Shown here piece by piece: positions 1 to 8,264 of a DNA stretch of 64,000 nt; position 1 is the first letter of the stretch, and every line of letters starts with the position of its first letter. A model generated the notes under the pieces. The model searched no databases and was not told the DNA's origin. It worked only from the letters and a program-made list of their open reading frames with translations. The stretch is from an uncultured Phocaeicola sp. Its GTDB lineage: Bacteria > Bacteroidota > Bacteroidia > Bacteroidales > Bacteroidaceae. The position numbers and the translations under genes were made by a program. The stretch spans positions 32,712 through 96,711 of the forward strand of contig CALUGI010000008.1 of the NCBI GenBank assembly GCA_944320135.1. The letters are read 5' to 3'.

Positions 1-596
1 AACTGTGGGTGGTGGACCCGCTGGACGGAACCAAGGAATTCATCAAACGGAACGGAGAGTTTACCGTAAACATCGCTTATGTAAGAAACGGGCGGCCGGA
101 AGCGGGGGTCATCTATATCCCCGTAAAGAAACAACTGTACTTTGCCGACACTGAATGGGGGGCATACAAGGCTGACAACATCTCCGCACTGGAGGAAGGG
201 ACAACCGTCGACAGCCTCATCGCCGCCAGCCGCCGTCTGCCCGAACCGGAAAACCGGCACGACAACTTCGTGATTGTAGCTTCCCGCTCGCATCTCACCC
301 CCGAAACGCAGGCATACATCGACGAAATGGAAAAGAAGCATGATAAGGTGGAAACCATCTCAAGCGGAAGTTCGCTGAAACTCTGTCTGGTTGCCGAAGG
401 AAAAGCCGACGTATATCCCCGGTTCGCTCCGACTATGGAATGGGACACGGCGGCAGGACATGCCATCGTGCGCGCATCGGGAGGCGAAGTCTACCAGGCA
501 GGGAAAGACGAACCGCTGCGCTATAACAAGGAAGACCTGCTCAACCCGTGGTTCATCGTATTCCCCAAAATGCAGAACAACACAGAATCAGACTAA
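1..596 (+). CDS. cysQ: 3'(2'),5'-bisphosphate nucleotidase CysQ, 5' end missing
   Basis: Hydrolyses PAP (and PAPS) to AMP or APS plus phosphate, removing the inhibitory product of sulfotransferase and PAPS reactions. The window starts inside the gene; the reading frame is open from base 3 with no start in view. The inositol-monophosphatase-type metal motif is visible at the very start as WVVDPLDGTKEF, and the C-terminal motif WDTAAGHAIV near residue 145 of the visible part supplies the second conserved aspartate. Only about 195 to 198 residues are present against some 250 to 270 in the family, so the N-terminal third is lost at the window edge. It heads the visible part of a sulfate activation operon, which fits a PAP-clearing role. 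Family assignment is secure. Confidence 0.93.
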   Translation, partial: LWVVDPLDGTKEFIKRNGEFTVNIAYVRNGRPEAGVIYIPVKKQLYFADTEWGAYKADNISALEEGTTVDSLIAASRRLPEPENRHDNFVIVASRSHLTPETQAYIDEMEKKHDKVETISSGSSLKLCLVAEGKADVYPRFAPTMEWDTAAGHAIVRASGGEVYQAGKDEPLRYNKEDLLNPWFIVFPKMQNNTESD

Positions 597-619
597 CTAT
601 AATTCACATCTTTAAGAAC

Positions 620-2188
620 ATGAACTTTGAAATACTCTTTGTATTGCTCGGCCTGACCGGAATGCTGATTGCCCTTATTCTGGACAAGATGCGTCCCGGC
701 ATCGTCCTGCTGTCTCTGGTAGTAGTATTCATGGCGGCGGGCATCATCACCCCGAAGCAGATGGTAGCCGGATTCAGCAACCGGGGCATGATTACGGTCG
801 CACTGCTCTTTCTCGTCAGTGAGGGTGTAAGACAGAGCGGGGCACTGAGCACCATCGTCAAGAAGCTGCTGCCGGAAAAAGAGACTACGGTCACAAAGGC
901 CCAACTGCGGCTCCTTCCCATCGTGAGCGCGTTCTCGGCATTCCTCAACAATACGCCGGTAGTCGTCATCTTCGCGCCTATCGTGAAGAACTGGGCAAAG
1001 AAAATCGGCCTGTCATGCACCAAATTCCTGATTCCGCTGTCGTATGCCACCATCCTCGGAGGATTGTGTACGCTGATTGGTACTTCGACCAATCTGGTTG
1101 TCCACGGAATGATGATAGACAAAGGGCTTCCGGGGCTCAAGATGTTCGACCTTGCCTTCATCGGCATTCCGATTACAATCGTCGGTCTGGCATTCATCAT
1201 ACTGACATCGAAGAAACTGCTGCCGGCGGAACGTCCGGACAACTTTGAAGAGGAAGAGGCGGACGCGGCAGTCGAGAAAGGACAGCACATCGTGGAAGTC
1301 GTGCTTGCCTCCCGTTTCCCGGGTCTGAAACGGAAGCTGAAGAACTTTGATTTCAAGCGACGCTATGGAGCGGAAATCAAAGAGATACGTCAGGGAGGGC
1401 AGGTCATCACCGAGAATCTGGGAGAAGTGAGACTGCAGCAAGGCGACACGCTGGTCCTGCTGGCCGACGACTCTTTCACAAAGACATGGGGCGACTCGTC
1501 GGTATTCCTCATGATGACCAACGGCAAGGAAATCCCGACCCGTCCCGTTCCGCCCTGGAAGAAGTGGACTGCACTGGCACTGCTTCTCATCATGATCGTA
1601 GGAGCGACGATAGGTGAACTTCCCTACTTTCAGGAACATTTCCCGAATGTGAAGATGGACATGTTTTTCTTCGCCGCCGTAACAGCTGTCGTAATGGCCT
1701 GGCTCAAGATATTCCCTCCGAAGAAATATACCAAATACATCAGTTGGGACATTCTGATCACAATCGCCTGCGCATTCGCCATCAGCGCGGCAATGGAAGA
1801 GTCGGGACTGGCCGCTCTGATAGCGAATTTCATCAAGAACGTGGCGGGCTCGCTGGGCGCATGGGGCGCGCTTGCCCTGCTTTACTTCGTCACGCTCGTC
1901 ATCACCGAGCTTATCACGAACAATGCCGCCGCCGCGCTTGCCTTCCCGCTCGCGCTGGAAACGGCACAGAAGTTCGGAGTGGACCCCATGCCGTTCTTCA
2001 TCGCAATCTGTATCGCGGCATCGGCAGGCTTCGCCACTCCCATCGGCTATCAGACCAATCTGATTGTCCAGGGAGCCGGGAACTATCGATTCACGGATTT
2101 CATGAGAATAGGAATCCCCATGGACTTGATTGTCATGATAATATCCATCATACTCATCCCCTTAATCTGGCCTTTCGTCCCAGCTTGA
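620..2188 (+). CDS. SLC13/DASS-type anion permease with an internal RCK_C domain, probable sulfate importer
   Basis: Predicted inner-membrane sodium-coupled anion transporter of about 522 residues. The start ATG at 620 gives MNFEILFVLLGL, a membrane segment; an upstream ATG at 548 in the same frame would overlap cysQ by 49 bases and add a polar stretch, so I reject it. Hydrophobic segments fill residues 1 to 200 and 330 to 522. Between them lies a soluble TrkA-C/RCK_C-like domain (about residues 215 to 310, with a LQQGDTLVLLADD-type end). Two duplicated signature loops, NNTPVVVIFAP and NNAAAALAFPLA, plus TPIGYQTNLIV, are typical of SLC13 proteins. Its position between cysQ and cysC suggests sulfate as substrate; that is inferred from context, as the family also carries dicarboxylates and arsenite. 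Confidence 0.85.
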   Translation: MNFEILFVLLGLTGMLIALILDKMRPGIVLLSLVVVFMAAGIITPKQMVAGFSNRGMITVALLFLVSEGVRQSGALSTIVKKLLPEKETTVTKAQLRLLPIVSAFSAFLNNTPVVVIFAPIVKNWAKKIGLSCTKFLIPLSYATILGGLCTLIGTSTNLVVHGMMIDKGLPGLKMFDLAFIGIPITIVGLAFIILTSKKLLPAERPDNFEEEEADAAVEKGQHIVEVVLASRFPGLKRKLKNFDFKRRYGAEIKEIRQGGQVITENLGEVRLQQGDTLVLLADDSFTKTWGDSSVFLMMTNGKEIPTRPVPPWKKWTALALLLIMIVGATIGELPYFQEHFPNVKMDMFFFAAVTAVVMAWLKIFPPKKYTKYISWDILITIACAFAISAAMEESGLAALIANFIKNVAGSLGAWGALALLYFVTLVITELITNNAAAALAFPLALETAQKFGVDPMPFFIAICIAASAGFATPIGYQTNLIVQGAGNYRFTDFMRIGIPMDLIVMIISIILIPLIWPFVPA

Positions 2189-2208
2189 GAAAATAACAAA
2201 CATTCATT

Positions 2209-2805
2209 ATGGAACATATCTACCCTATATTCGACAAGATGCTCACCCGTGCGGACAAGGAAGCACTGCTGGGCCAGCACGGTATCATGGTCTGGTTCAC
2301 CGGACTGAGCGGTTCGGGCAAAAGCACCATCGCCATCGCCCTGGAACGCGAGCTCCAGAAACGGCACCTGCTCTGCCGTATCCTTGACGGTGACAATATC
2401 CGCAGCGGGATAAACAACAACCTTGGATTCTCCGCAGAAGACCGTGTGGAAAATATCCGGCGCATTGCGGAAGTGGGAAAGCTGTTCGTGGATACAGGCA
2501 TCATTACCATCGCCGCATTCATCAGTCCGAACAACGACATCCGTGAGATGGCGGCAGACATCATCGGCAAGAATGATTTCATGGAAATCTATGTAAGCAC
2601 GCCGATTGAAGAATGCGAACGACGGGATGTGAAAGGGCTGTATGCCAAGGCACGCCGGGGAGAAATCAAGAACTTCACAGGAGTCTCAGCCCCCTTTGAA
2701 GCACCGCTCCATCCGTCCCTGTCGCTCGACACCTCAAAGCTGTCGCTCGAGGAGTCCGTCAACCGACTGCTGGAACTGATTTTACCGAAAGTAATTAAAA
2801 AATAA
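2209..2805 (+). CDS. cysC: adenylylsulfate (APS) kinase CysC
   Basis: Phosphorylates APS with ATP to PAPS, the sulfonate donor. The 198-residue protein has the family's usual length. The Walker A loop GLSGSGKST is at residues 32 to 40, followed by the [10 protein letters not shown] motif that binds APS and the FISPNN segment and KGLYAKAR motif seen in CysC proteins. It lies 20 bases after the permease and 7 bases before cysD, so co-transcription is almost certain. Supply of PAPS next to a sulfotransferase gene, rather than next to a PAPS reductase, indicates use in sulfonation; no cysH is in the window. Confidence 0.96.
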   Translation: MEHIYPIFDKMLTRADKEALLGQHGIMVWFTGLSGSGKSTIAIALERELQKRHLLCRILDGDNIRSGINNNLGFSAEDRVENIRRIAEVGKLFVDTGIITIAAFISPNNDIREMAADIIGKNDFMEIYVSTPIEECERRDVKGLYAKARRGEIKNFTGVSAPFEAPLHPSLSLDTSKLSLEESVNRLLELILPKVIKK

Positions 2806-2812
2806 CTATATC

Positions 2813-3724
2813 ATGCAAGAAGAATACAATTTGAGCCACTTGAAGGAACTCGAAGCCGAGTCCATCCACATTATCCGTGAAGTGGCCGCCTCTTTTGAAA
2901 ATCCGGTCATGCTTTATAGCATCGGCAAGGATTCTTCCGTAATGGTGCGCCTGGCCGAAAAAGCGTTCGCACCGGGAAAAGCTCCTTTCCCCCTGATGCA
3001 CATCGACTCGAAATGGAAATTCAAGGAGATGCTGCAATTCAGGGATAACTATGCCAAGGAACACGGCTGGAAACTGATTGTGGAAAGCAACATGGAAGCG
3101 TTCCGTGCCGGTGTGGGTCCGTTCACACACGGAAGCAAGGTACACACGGATTTGATGAAGACGCAAGCCCTGCTGCACGCGCTCGACAAATATAAATTCG
3201 ACGCGGCGTTTGGAGGCGCACGCCGCGACGAAGAAAAATCGCGCGCCAAGGAACGAATCTTCTCATTCCGCAACGAGTTCCACCAATGGGACCCCAAAAA
3301 CCAACGCCCGGAATTGTGGGACATTTACAACACGCGCATCCGCAAAGGTGAAAGCATCCGTGTGTTCCCGTTGAGCAACTGGACGGAACTGGACGTATGG
3401 CAATACATCCGCCTGGAGAACATTCCAATCGTTCCGCTTTATTTTGCAAAAGAACGCCCTACGGTAAACATAGACGGACAGCTAATCATGCCGGACGACG
3501 ACCGTCTGCCGGAAAAATACCGTGACAAGATTGAAATGAAGAAAATCCGTTTCCGCACACTGGGATGCTGGCCGCTGACCGGCGCCATCGAAAGCGAGGC
3601 TGACACTATCGAGAAGATTGTGGAAGAGATGATGACCACCACGAAGAGCGAGCGCACCACCCGTGTCATCGACTTCGACCAGGATGCCAGCATGGAAGAG
3701 AAAAAACGGGAAGGATACTTTTAA
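2813..3724 (+). CDS. cysD: sulfate adenylyltransferase subunit 2 CysD
   Basis: Catalytic subunit of the heterodimeric ATP sulfurylase; forms APS from sulfate and ATP, driven by GTP hydrolysis in CysN. The PP-loop is present in the CysD form YSIGKDSS at residues 35 to 42, and the C-terminal half carries [17 protein letters not shown] and [15 protein letters not shown], strongly conserved in CysD. At 303 residues it is full length. It is followed by a 75-base A+T-rich spacer with heptanucleotide repeats before cysN, unlike the tight junctions upstream. Confidence 0.97.
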   Translation: MQEEYNLSHLKELEAESIHIIREVAASFENPVMLYSIGKDSSVMVRLAEKAFAPGKAPFPLMHIDSKWKFKEMLQFRDNYAKEHGWKLIVESNMEAFRAGVGPFTHGSKVHTDLMKTQALLHALDKYKFDAAFGGARRDEEKSRAKERIFSFRNEFHQWDPKNQRPELWDIYNTRIRKGESIRVFPLSNWTELDVWQYIRLENIPIVPLYFAKERPTVNIDGQLIMPDDDRLPEKYRDKIEMKKIRFRTLGCWPLTGAIESEADTIEKIVEEMMTTTKSERTTRVIDFDQDASMEEKKREGYF

Positions 3725-3799
3725 ATGAAGAATGATGAGTTAATAATTAAGAATAGGTCATGCATCCGTTATTAACTGTTAACTATTAATTGAAGAAAA
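3723..3799 (+). repeat. heptanucleotide-repeat spacer between cysD and cysN
   Basis: The spacer opens with four 7-base units (TGAAGAA, TGATGAG, TTAATAA, TTAAGAA) and closes with units of the inverse sense (ATTAACT, GTTAACT, ATTAATT). The first 29 bases match the left inverted repeat of the four-helix element at 16104 in 24 of 29 positions. AGTTAATAA at 3738-3746 pairs with TTATTAACT at 3769-3777. It resembles the heptanucleotide repeats known from cyanobacteria and Bacteroidetes spacers; a function is not known. Confidence 0.6.
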
Positions 3800-5308
3800 A
3801 TGGAAGAATTAGATAAAACAAAATCAGGGAACCCGATGGAAGGTGAAGCGAGAGGCAAGATGTCCATCGAAGAGTTTCTGAAGAAGGATGAGCAAAAGGA
3901 TTTGCTCCGGTTCCTGACCGCCGGTTCGGTGGATGACGGAAAATCAACCCTCATCGGACGGTTGCTTTTCGACAGCAAGAAGATTTATGAGGACCAGCTT
4001 GACGCATTGGAACGCGACAGCAAGCGTGTGGGAAACGCAGGGGAACACATCGACTATGCCCTGCTGCTTGACGGACTGAAAGCGGAACGTGAACAGGGAA
4101 TCACCATTGACGTGGCCTATCGTTATTTCTCGACCAACAACCGCAAGTTTATCATCGCCGACACTCCGGGACATGAACAGTATACACGCAACATGATTAC
4201 GGGAGGGTCTACCGCCAATCTGGCCATCATCCTGGTAGATGCACGTGCCGGTGTCATCACACAGACACGCCGTCATACTTATTTGGTTTCACTGCTGGGC
4301 ATCAAGCATGTGGTACTGGCCGTAAACAAGATGGACTTGGTGGACTTCTCGAAAGAGGTGTTCGACAGAATTGTGGCCGACTACAAGGCATTCATCACCC
4401 CGCTGGGAGTGCCCGATGTCACGTGCATCCCGCTGTCCGCACTCGACGGGGACAACGTGGTGGAGAAATCCGACCGCACCCCATGGTACGAAGGTCCGTC
4501 GCTGCTCGACTTCCTTGAAACCGTACATATCGGCAATGACCACAACATGACCGACTTCCGCTATCCGGTGCAATACGTATTGCGTCCGAATCTCGACTTC
4601 CGAGGCTTCTCTTCCAAAGTTGCTTCGGGAATAGTGCGGAAAGGCGATGAAGTGATGGCCCTTCCTTCCGGGAAAAAGACTCACGTGAAAGCCATCTACT
4701 CGCCCGACGGAGAATGTGACTATGCCTTCCCTCCGATGGCCGTCACGCTGACACTGGAGGACGAAATCGACGTGTCACGCGGAGAAATGCTGGTTCATCC
4801 GGACAATGTGCCGATGGTGGGACGCAACTTTGAAGCCATGCTGGTTTGGATGGACGAGGAGAAGATGGACATGGAGAAATCGTTCTTCCTGAAACAGACC
4901 ACCAACATGAGCCGCACACGCATCGACTCCATCAAATACAAGGTGGACGTGAACACGATGGACCATCTCAGCGTGGAGAACGGCAAGCTCAAGAAAGAGG
5001 ACGTGCCCCTGCAGCTGAACCAGATTGCCCACGTGGTACTGACTTCATCCAAAGAACTGTTCTTCGACCCGTACACCAAGAACAAGGCAACCGGAGCTTT
5101 CATCCTGATTGACCCGATTACCAACAACACGAGTGCGGCCGGCATGATCATCAACAAGGTGGATGACAAAGATATGCACACCACGATGGAACTGCCTGTG
5201 CTCGACCTCCCGCGTCTGGGTATCGGTCCGGAACACTACGAAGCAATTGAAACGGCCGTGAAGGAGCTGGAGCGTCAGGGATACGCAATCGAAATCAAGA
5301 AGAATTAA
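3800..5308 (+). CDS. cysN: sulfate adenylyltransferase subunit 1 CysN (GTPase)
   Basis: GTPase subunit of ATP sulfurylase, coupling GTP hydrolysis to APS formation by CysD. Translation-factor GTPase motifs are intact: G1 GSVDDGKST at residues 42 to 50, G3 DTPGHEQY, G4 NKMDL. EF-Tu-like beta-barrel domains II and III follow. There is no fused APS kinase at the C-terminus (502 residues), consistent with the separate cysC. The N-terminal 35 residues before the GTPase core are longer than in enterobacterial CysN; a second ATG at residue 13 or 21 is possible, but 3800 follows a short A-rich stretch and is kept. Confidence 0.96.
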   Translation: MEELDKTKSGNPMEGEARGKMSIEEFLKKDEQKDLLRFLTAGSVDDGKSTLIGRLLFDSKKIYEDQLDALERDSKRVGNAGEHIDYALLLDGLKAEREQGITIDVAYRYFSTNNRKFIIADTPGHEQYTRNMITGGSTANLAIILVDARAGVITQTRRHTYLVSLLGIKHVVLAVNKMDLVDFSKEVFDRIVADYKAFITPLGVPDVTCIPLSALDGDNVVEKSDRTPWYEGPSLLDFLETVHIGNDHNMTDFRYPVQYVLRPNLDFRGFSSKVASGIVRKGDEVMALPSGKKTHVKAIYSPDGECDYAFPPMAVTLTLEDEIDVSRGEMLVHPDNVPMVGRNFEAMLVWMDEEKMDMEKSFFLKQTTNMSRTRIDSIKYKVDVNTMDHLSVENGKLKKEDVPLQLNQIAHVVLTSSKELFFDPYTKNKATGAFILIDPITNNTSAAGMIINKVDDKDMHTTMELPVLDLPRLGIGPEHYEAIETAVKELERQGYAIEIKKN

Positions 5309-5390
5309 CAGTTAATAATCAAGAATTAATAGTGAGCAGTGTTCACGATCAACCATCAACTGTTCACTATTAATTATTCATTGAAACGAC
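5309..5390 (+). repeat. heptanucleotide-repeat hairpin between cysN and the sulfotransferase
   Basis: An 82-base spacer made of 7-base units (TTAATAA, TCAAGAA, TTAATAG, TGAGCAG, TGTTCAC ...). AATTAATAGTGAGCAGT at 5324-5340 and ACTGTTCACTATTAATT at 5359-5375 form a 17-base inverted repeat with one mismatch and an 18-base loop. There is no T-run after it, so it is not a canonical terminator, but as RNA it would form a stable stem just before the sulfotransferase start. Confidence 0.65.
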
Positions 5391-6497
5391 ATGGGTCTAT
5401 TAGAATTCAGCAAATTACCGGTCAACACACTGGTGGGGGCCGACTGGAAGACATTCAACGAAATAACCGGAGGACGTGTCATCGACCCGGCCTACAAAGG
5501 AAAGTTCCGACTGACCAAGGCTGTATGCCGTCTGCTCTCCGTTTTGAAGCCTCTGCAGGACAAAAGATACGAGAAACTGCTGGCAGACAAGCCTCTTGAA
5601 CACGACCCGGTATTCATTCTGGGCCACTGGCGCAGCGGAACCACGTTCATGCACAACGTGTTCTCATGCGACAAGCATTTCGGATACAACACCACCTACC
5701 AGACCGTATTTCCGCATCTGATGATGTGGGGCCAGCCTTTCTTCAAGAAGAACATGAGCTGGCTGATGCCCGACAAACGTCCGACGGACAACATGGAACT
5801 GGCGGTCGACCTTCCGCAGGAGGAGGAGTTCGCGCTCTGTAACATGATGCCGTACACGTACTACAACTTCTGGTTCCTGCCCAAGCATATGCAGGAGTAT
5901 GCCGACAAATACCTGCTTTTCAACGACATCACGGATGAAGAGCTGAAGACATTTGAAGAAGTGTTCACGAAACTCATCAAGATTTCCTTGTGGAACACGC
6001 ACGGCACCCAGTTCCTGAGCAAGAACCCGCCGCATACCGGACGTGTGAAAGAGCTGGTAAAGATGTTCCCGAACGCGAAGTTCATCTATCTGATGCGCAA
6101 CCCCTACACGGTGTTCGAATCCACACGGAGCTTCTTCACCAACACCATCAAGCCGCTCCAGCTTCAGGAAATCAGCGCGAAGGAACTGCAGGACAACATC
6201 CTTTCAGTCTACGCGAAGCTGTATCACAAGTACGAGGCCGACAAGAAGTTCATATCCGAAAGCAATCTGGTGGAGGTGCGCTTTGAAGACTACGAGAAGG
6301 ATGCCTTCGACCTGACCCAGGAAATCTATCAGAAGCTCTCGATTCCGGGATTTGAAGAGGCGCGCGCAGACATCGAAGCCTACGTGAACAAGAAGAAGGG
6401 CTACAAGAAAAACAAATACCAGTACAAGCCGGAAACGGTGGAACTGGTGGAGAAGAACTGGTCGTTCGCTCTGGAGCAGTGGAACTATAAGCTGTAA
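5391..6497 (+). CDS. PAPS-dependent sulfotransferase, candidate steroid/lipid sulfotransferase
   Basis: Predicted cytosolic enzyme transferring the sulfonyl group of PAPS to a hydroxyl acceptor (368 residues, Sulfotransfer_3-type). The 5'-phosphosulfate loop is GHWRSGTTF at residues 78 to 86, and the 3'-phosphate site is RNPYTVFES with Arg236 and Ser244. PQEEEFALCNM near residue 143 is a further family signature. It ends the PAPS-forming operon, so donor synthesis, PAP removal and transfer are encoded together. From memory, B. thetaiotaomicron has the same arrangement, ending in a sulfotransferase (BT_0416) shown to sulfonate cholesterol and related sterols; orthology is an inference. No signal peptide is visible. 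Acceptor specificity cannot be read from the sequence. Confidence 0.88.
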   Translation: MGLLEFSKLPVNTLVGADWKTFNEITGGRVIDPAYKGKFRLTKAVCRLLSVLKPLQDKRYEKLLADKPLEHDPVFILGHWRSGTTFMHNVFSCDKHFGYNTTYQTVFPHLMMWGQPFFKKNMSWLMPDKRPTDNMELAVDLPQEEEFALCNMMPYTYYNFWFLPKHMQEYADKYLLFNDITDEELKTFEEVFTKLIKISLWNTHGTQFLSKNPPHTGRVKELVKMFPNAKFIYLMRNPYTVFESTRSFFTNTIKPLQLQEISAKELQDNILSVYAKLYHKYEADKKFISESNLVEVRFEDYEKDAFDLTQEIYQKLSIPGFEEARADIEAYVNKKKGYKKNKYQYKPETVELVEKNWSFALEQWNYKL

Positions 6498-6525
6498 ACG
6501 CACAAGCAATTACAGCAAATAAAAG

Positions 6526-6562
6526 AATCCAACCTATTCTCAATGAACGGGTTGGATTTTTT
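6526..6562. terminator. hairpin with T-run between convergent genes
   Basis: AATCCAACC at 6526-6534 pairs with GGTTGGATT at 6550-6558, a 9-bp stem with a 15-base loop, followed by a T-run to 6562. It lies 28 bases past the sulfotransferase stop and just before the end of the DUF4250 gene on the other strand, whose transcript would carry the same stem; preceding A residues give a shorter T-run on that strand. Confidence 0.75.
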
Positions 6563-6572
6563 GTGTGCAAAG

Positions 6573-6749
6573 TTACCAAAATTTGTTCTGCTCCGCATTG
6601 TATTCAAATCCGGCTTCCTTCAGCCTTTTTACAATTTCGTCCTTGCTGACATTCAAGTCGGAACAAAGCGCATCCAACGATGGATAAAAGTCTCTGAGCT
6701 TCATGTTGATGATGCTGAACAGCATCATCGGGTCTTTAGGCAATTCCAT
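6573..6749 (-). CDS. small DUF4250-type protein (58 residues)
   Basis: A complete 58-residue frame starts at ATG 6749 and ends at TAA 6573-6575. The protein begins MELPKDPMMLFSIINMKLRD, continues with a predicted helix-turn-helix-like segment containing SLDALCSDLNVSKDEIVKRL, and ends GFEYNAEQNKFW. I recognise this layout (LPKDPxMLxSxxNxKLRD at the start, EYNxExNxF at the end) as DUF4250, a family of about 60 residues with no known function. A TAnnTTTG box (TAACTTTG) lies 32 bases upstream on the same strand, and a terminator hairpin follows. The combination of promoter, family match and terminator makes it a real gene. Confidence 0.88.
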   Translation of the reverse strand: MELPKDPMMLFSIINMKLRDFYPSLDALCSDLNVSKDEIVKRLKEAGFEYNAEQNKFW

Positions 6750-6780
6750 AATTCTTTCGATTCATATTCTCAAACCGCCG

Positions 6781-6788
6781 CAAAGTTA
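6781..6788 (-). promoter_or_regulatory. -7 box of the DUF4250 gene
   Basis: TAACTTTG on the minus strand, fitting the Bacteroidales consensus TAnnTTTG, 32 bases before the start codon. Confidence 0.6.
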
Positions 6789-6906
6789 GCGTTTTTCGGC
6801 TTACCTTGGCATCGGCATGAAGAAAAATCCCTTGAGATTTCCGCAAATTTTCCCTCAACAGATTAAAATAAATCCGGAAACGCGCCCGCTTTTCACTCCT
6901 TATCCG

Positions 6907-6914
6907 TATATTTG
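6907..6914 (+). promoter_or_regulatory. -7 box before the structured leader
   Basis: TATATTTG fits TAnnTTTG. A transcript would begin near 6921 and run through the structured region and the lipoprotein gene at 7176, giving an unusually long leader of about 255 bases. Confidence 0.6.
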
Positions 6915-6920
6915 CAGGCG

Positions 6921-7175
6921 ATTGGTAGAGATACCAGTCTCTCAAACATAAAAGATTTTTAGCGTTTTGCTATTATCTGTGCTTAGAGAAACTACCACAA
7001 ATTCGACGAAGCACACAGAGATAGTAAGCACAAACACCTGCGCTATAGCGTGGGTAGTGCTTATTCTGTGTGCGGGTATGTGGTAGTACCTTCTAAGCGA
7101 ATAAGATACTACTCACGCCTTTTTATAGTTAAGCGTGAGCAACAATTGGAACTAATGCTTAATTATAAAAAGCCT
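6921..7175 (+). ncRNA. structured RNA or leader with a long imperfect hairpin (6S-like architecture possible)
   Basis: This non-coding stretch folds as a nested hairpin: GCTTAG 6981-6986 with CTAAGC 7093-7098; ACTACCACA 6991-6999 with TGTGGTAGT 7079-7087; an asymmetric internal loop; GCACACAGA 7011-7019 with TCTGTGTGC 7065-7073; AAGCAC 7026-7031 with GTGCTT 7057-7062; and an apical region holding CGCTATAGCG. A second hairpin, CTCACGC 7112-7118 with GCGTGAG 7133-7139, follows. A promoter box lies just upstream. The rod with a central bubble resembles 6S RNA, but that is only an impression; a cis-acting leader of the lipoprotein gene, or a repeated element, would also fit. An in-frame extension of the lipoprotein gene through this stretch is open from 7050 but reads as structured RNA rather than protein. 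Confidence 0.5.
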
Positions 7176-7565
7176 ATGAAAAAACTATTATCATGCGCGG
7201 CATTCACTCTGACCACTCTCTTTTTTCCATGCTGTAAAAGCTACCAATATGGGGCAGGAGAGGAAAATATCCAGAAAAGCAATCTCACATTTGGGGTTGT
7301 CAAGTCCAAAATCATCAAAGGACAAACCGATCAGAATGAAATTCTCAAAACATTCGGCACCCCCAACATAGTCGCAAAAAATAAATCCAATGATGAAATT
7401 TGGAGTTACAACCGGATGAGCAGCGTCTCAAAGGGAGGCCAAACCAGCTTCATTTTCGGGAAGAAAGCATCCGCAAGCAGCAGCAACCAATCATTTGATT
7501 TAATCATAACATTCGATGACCAAAACATTGTAAAAGACTATTCTGTAATATCAACCAGTTTTTAA
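7176..7565 (+). CDS. small lipoprotein, possibly BamE/SmpA-like
   Basis: A 129-residue secreted protein. I start it at 7176 (MKKLLSCAAFTLTTLFFPCCK), which gives a lysine-rich N-terminus, hydrophobic core and a cysteine pair suited to lipid attachment; earlier in-frame codons lie in the structured leader. The body reads GVVKSKIIKGQTDQNEILKTFGTPNIV, the style of the SmpA/OmlA/BamE fold in which a helix follows a 'G-x-T-x-x-E-I/V' turn and 'G-T/S-P'. No other motif is recognisable. It lies 17 bases before a second lipoprotein gene, so the two are probably co-transcribed. The fold assignment is tentative; function is unknown. Confidence 0.75.
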   Translation: MKKLLSCAAFTLTTLFFPCCKSYQYGAGEENIQKSNLTFGVVKSKIIKGQTDQNEILKTFGTPNIVAKNKSNDEIWSYNRMSSVSKGGQTSFIFGKKASASSSNQSFDLIITFDDQNIVKDYSVISTSF

Positions 7566-7582
7566 TCTAAGTTTATCTGATT

Positions 7583-8077
7583 ATGAAGAAGTTTCTATTC
7601 CTGATAGCAGCTTGCGTCACATTCATTTCTTGCGGAACGACAAAGCAACTGAACCCCACCGAAATAAAAATGATGACTACTAAACAATTGGACGCGGATT
7701 ATAACATGGTCTTTTCGTCAGCAATTTCTCTACTACAATCAGAAGGCTTCCTTATATCTAACACAGATAAAGAAACCGGACTGATTAACGCATACAAGCA
7801 AATTGACAACAAATATGCAACTTTAAACAAATTCTTGTGGGGAGCTGCAAAAGAAGCCAACACCGCACAAGTTGCCTTTCTTGTTCAAAAACTGAATGAA
7901 AACTTATCCGAAGTAAAACTCACAATCTATGAAGGAAGTGTATATTCCATAGTAGGGGATTCCGGCATCGAAAGCAAAACCAACAAAAACAGCATGGTAC
8001 AAGACGCACAAGTCTACAACAACTGGTTCAACAACCTGAGAGCCGAAATAGAAAGAAGAAAAGCACTGATACAATAA
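7583..8077 (+). CDS. hypothetical lipoprotein
   Basis: 164 residues with a clear lipoprotein signal: MKKFLFLIAACVTFISCG, lipid-accepting Cys17. The mature part is hydrophilic and has one segment (residues 40 to 70, with LLQSEGFLISNTDKETGLI) that recalls the DUF4136 or 'DNA-binding-lipoprotein-like' beta-alpha fold of small outer-membrane lipoproteins, but I cannot assign a family. It follows the preceding lipoprotein gene after 17 bases. Base composition of both genes is clearly more A+T-rich than the neighbouring operons, which could mean recent acquisition. Confidence 0.72.
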   Translation: MKKFLFLIAACVTFISCGTTKQLNPTEIKMMTTKQLDADYNMVFSSAISLLQSEGFLISNTDKETGLINAYKQIDNKYATLNKFLWGAAKEANTAQVAFLVQKLNENLSEVKLTIYEGSVYSIVGDSGIESKTNKNSMVQDAQVYNNWFNNLRAEIERRKALIQ

Positions 8078-8116
8078 TCAGTCCCGCCGGGAAAGTTCGG
8101 GAAACGGAAAAAATTC

Positions 8117-8204
8117 TTCTGACAACGGTGTTGTTTCTATAAACAGCAGCGTTGTCTGTAAAAACGGCGACGTTGTTTATAAAAACAACTCCACCGTTTT
8201 TAGC
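8117..8204. repeat. 22-bp periodic array A (four units)
   Basis: Four consecutive 22-base units at 8117, 8139, 8161 and 8183, each with an A-tract near the start, a GC core such as CGGCGACG, and a T-rich part (GTTGT, GTTTT) at the same offset. Unit 8161-8182 begins AAAACGGCGACGTTGTTTAT. The array lies after the lipoprotein pair and belongs to the same family as arrays at 8265, 12758, 20025, 30933, 37227, 47021 and 59066. Confidence 0.7.
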
Positions 8205-8264
8205 ATGTGGAAGAATGATTCCGGCTTGGCGACGGGAAAAATACAAATATCACCGCACACATCG

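Noticed and set aside
548-619. Upstream start of the SLC13 permease
   Set aside because: It overlaps cysQ and adds polar residues before the first membrane helix.
7050-7175. N-terminal extension of the lipoprotein by 42 codons
   Set aside because: It crosses the right arm of the long hairpin and would bury the lipoprotein signal inside the protein.
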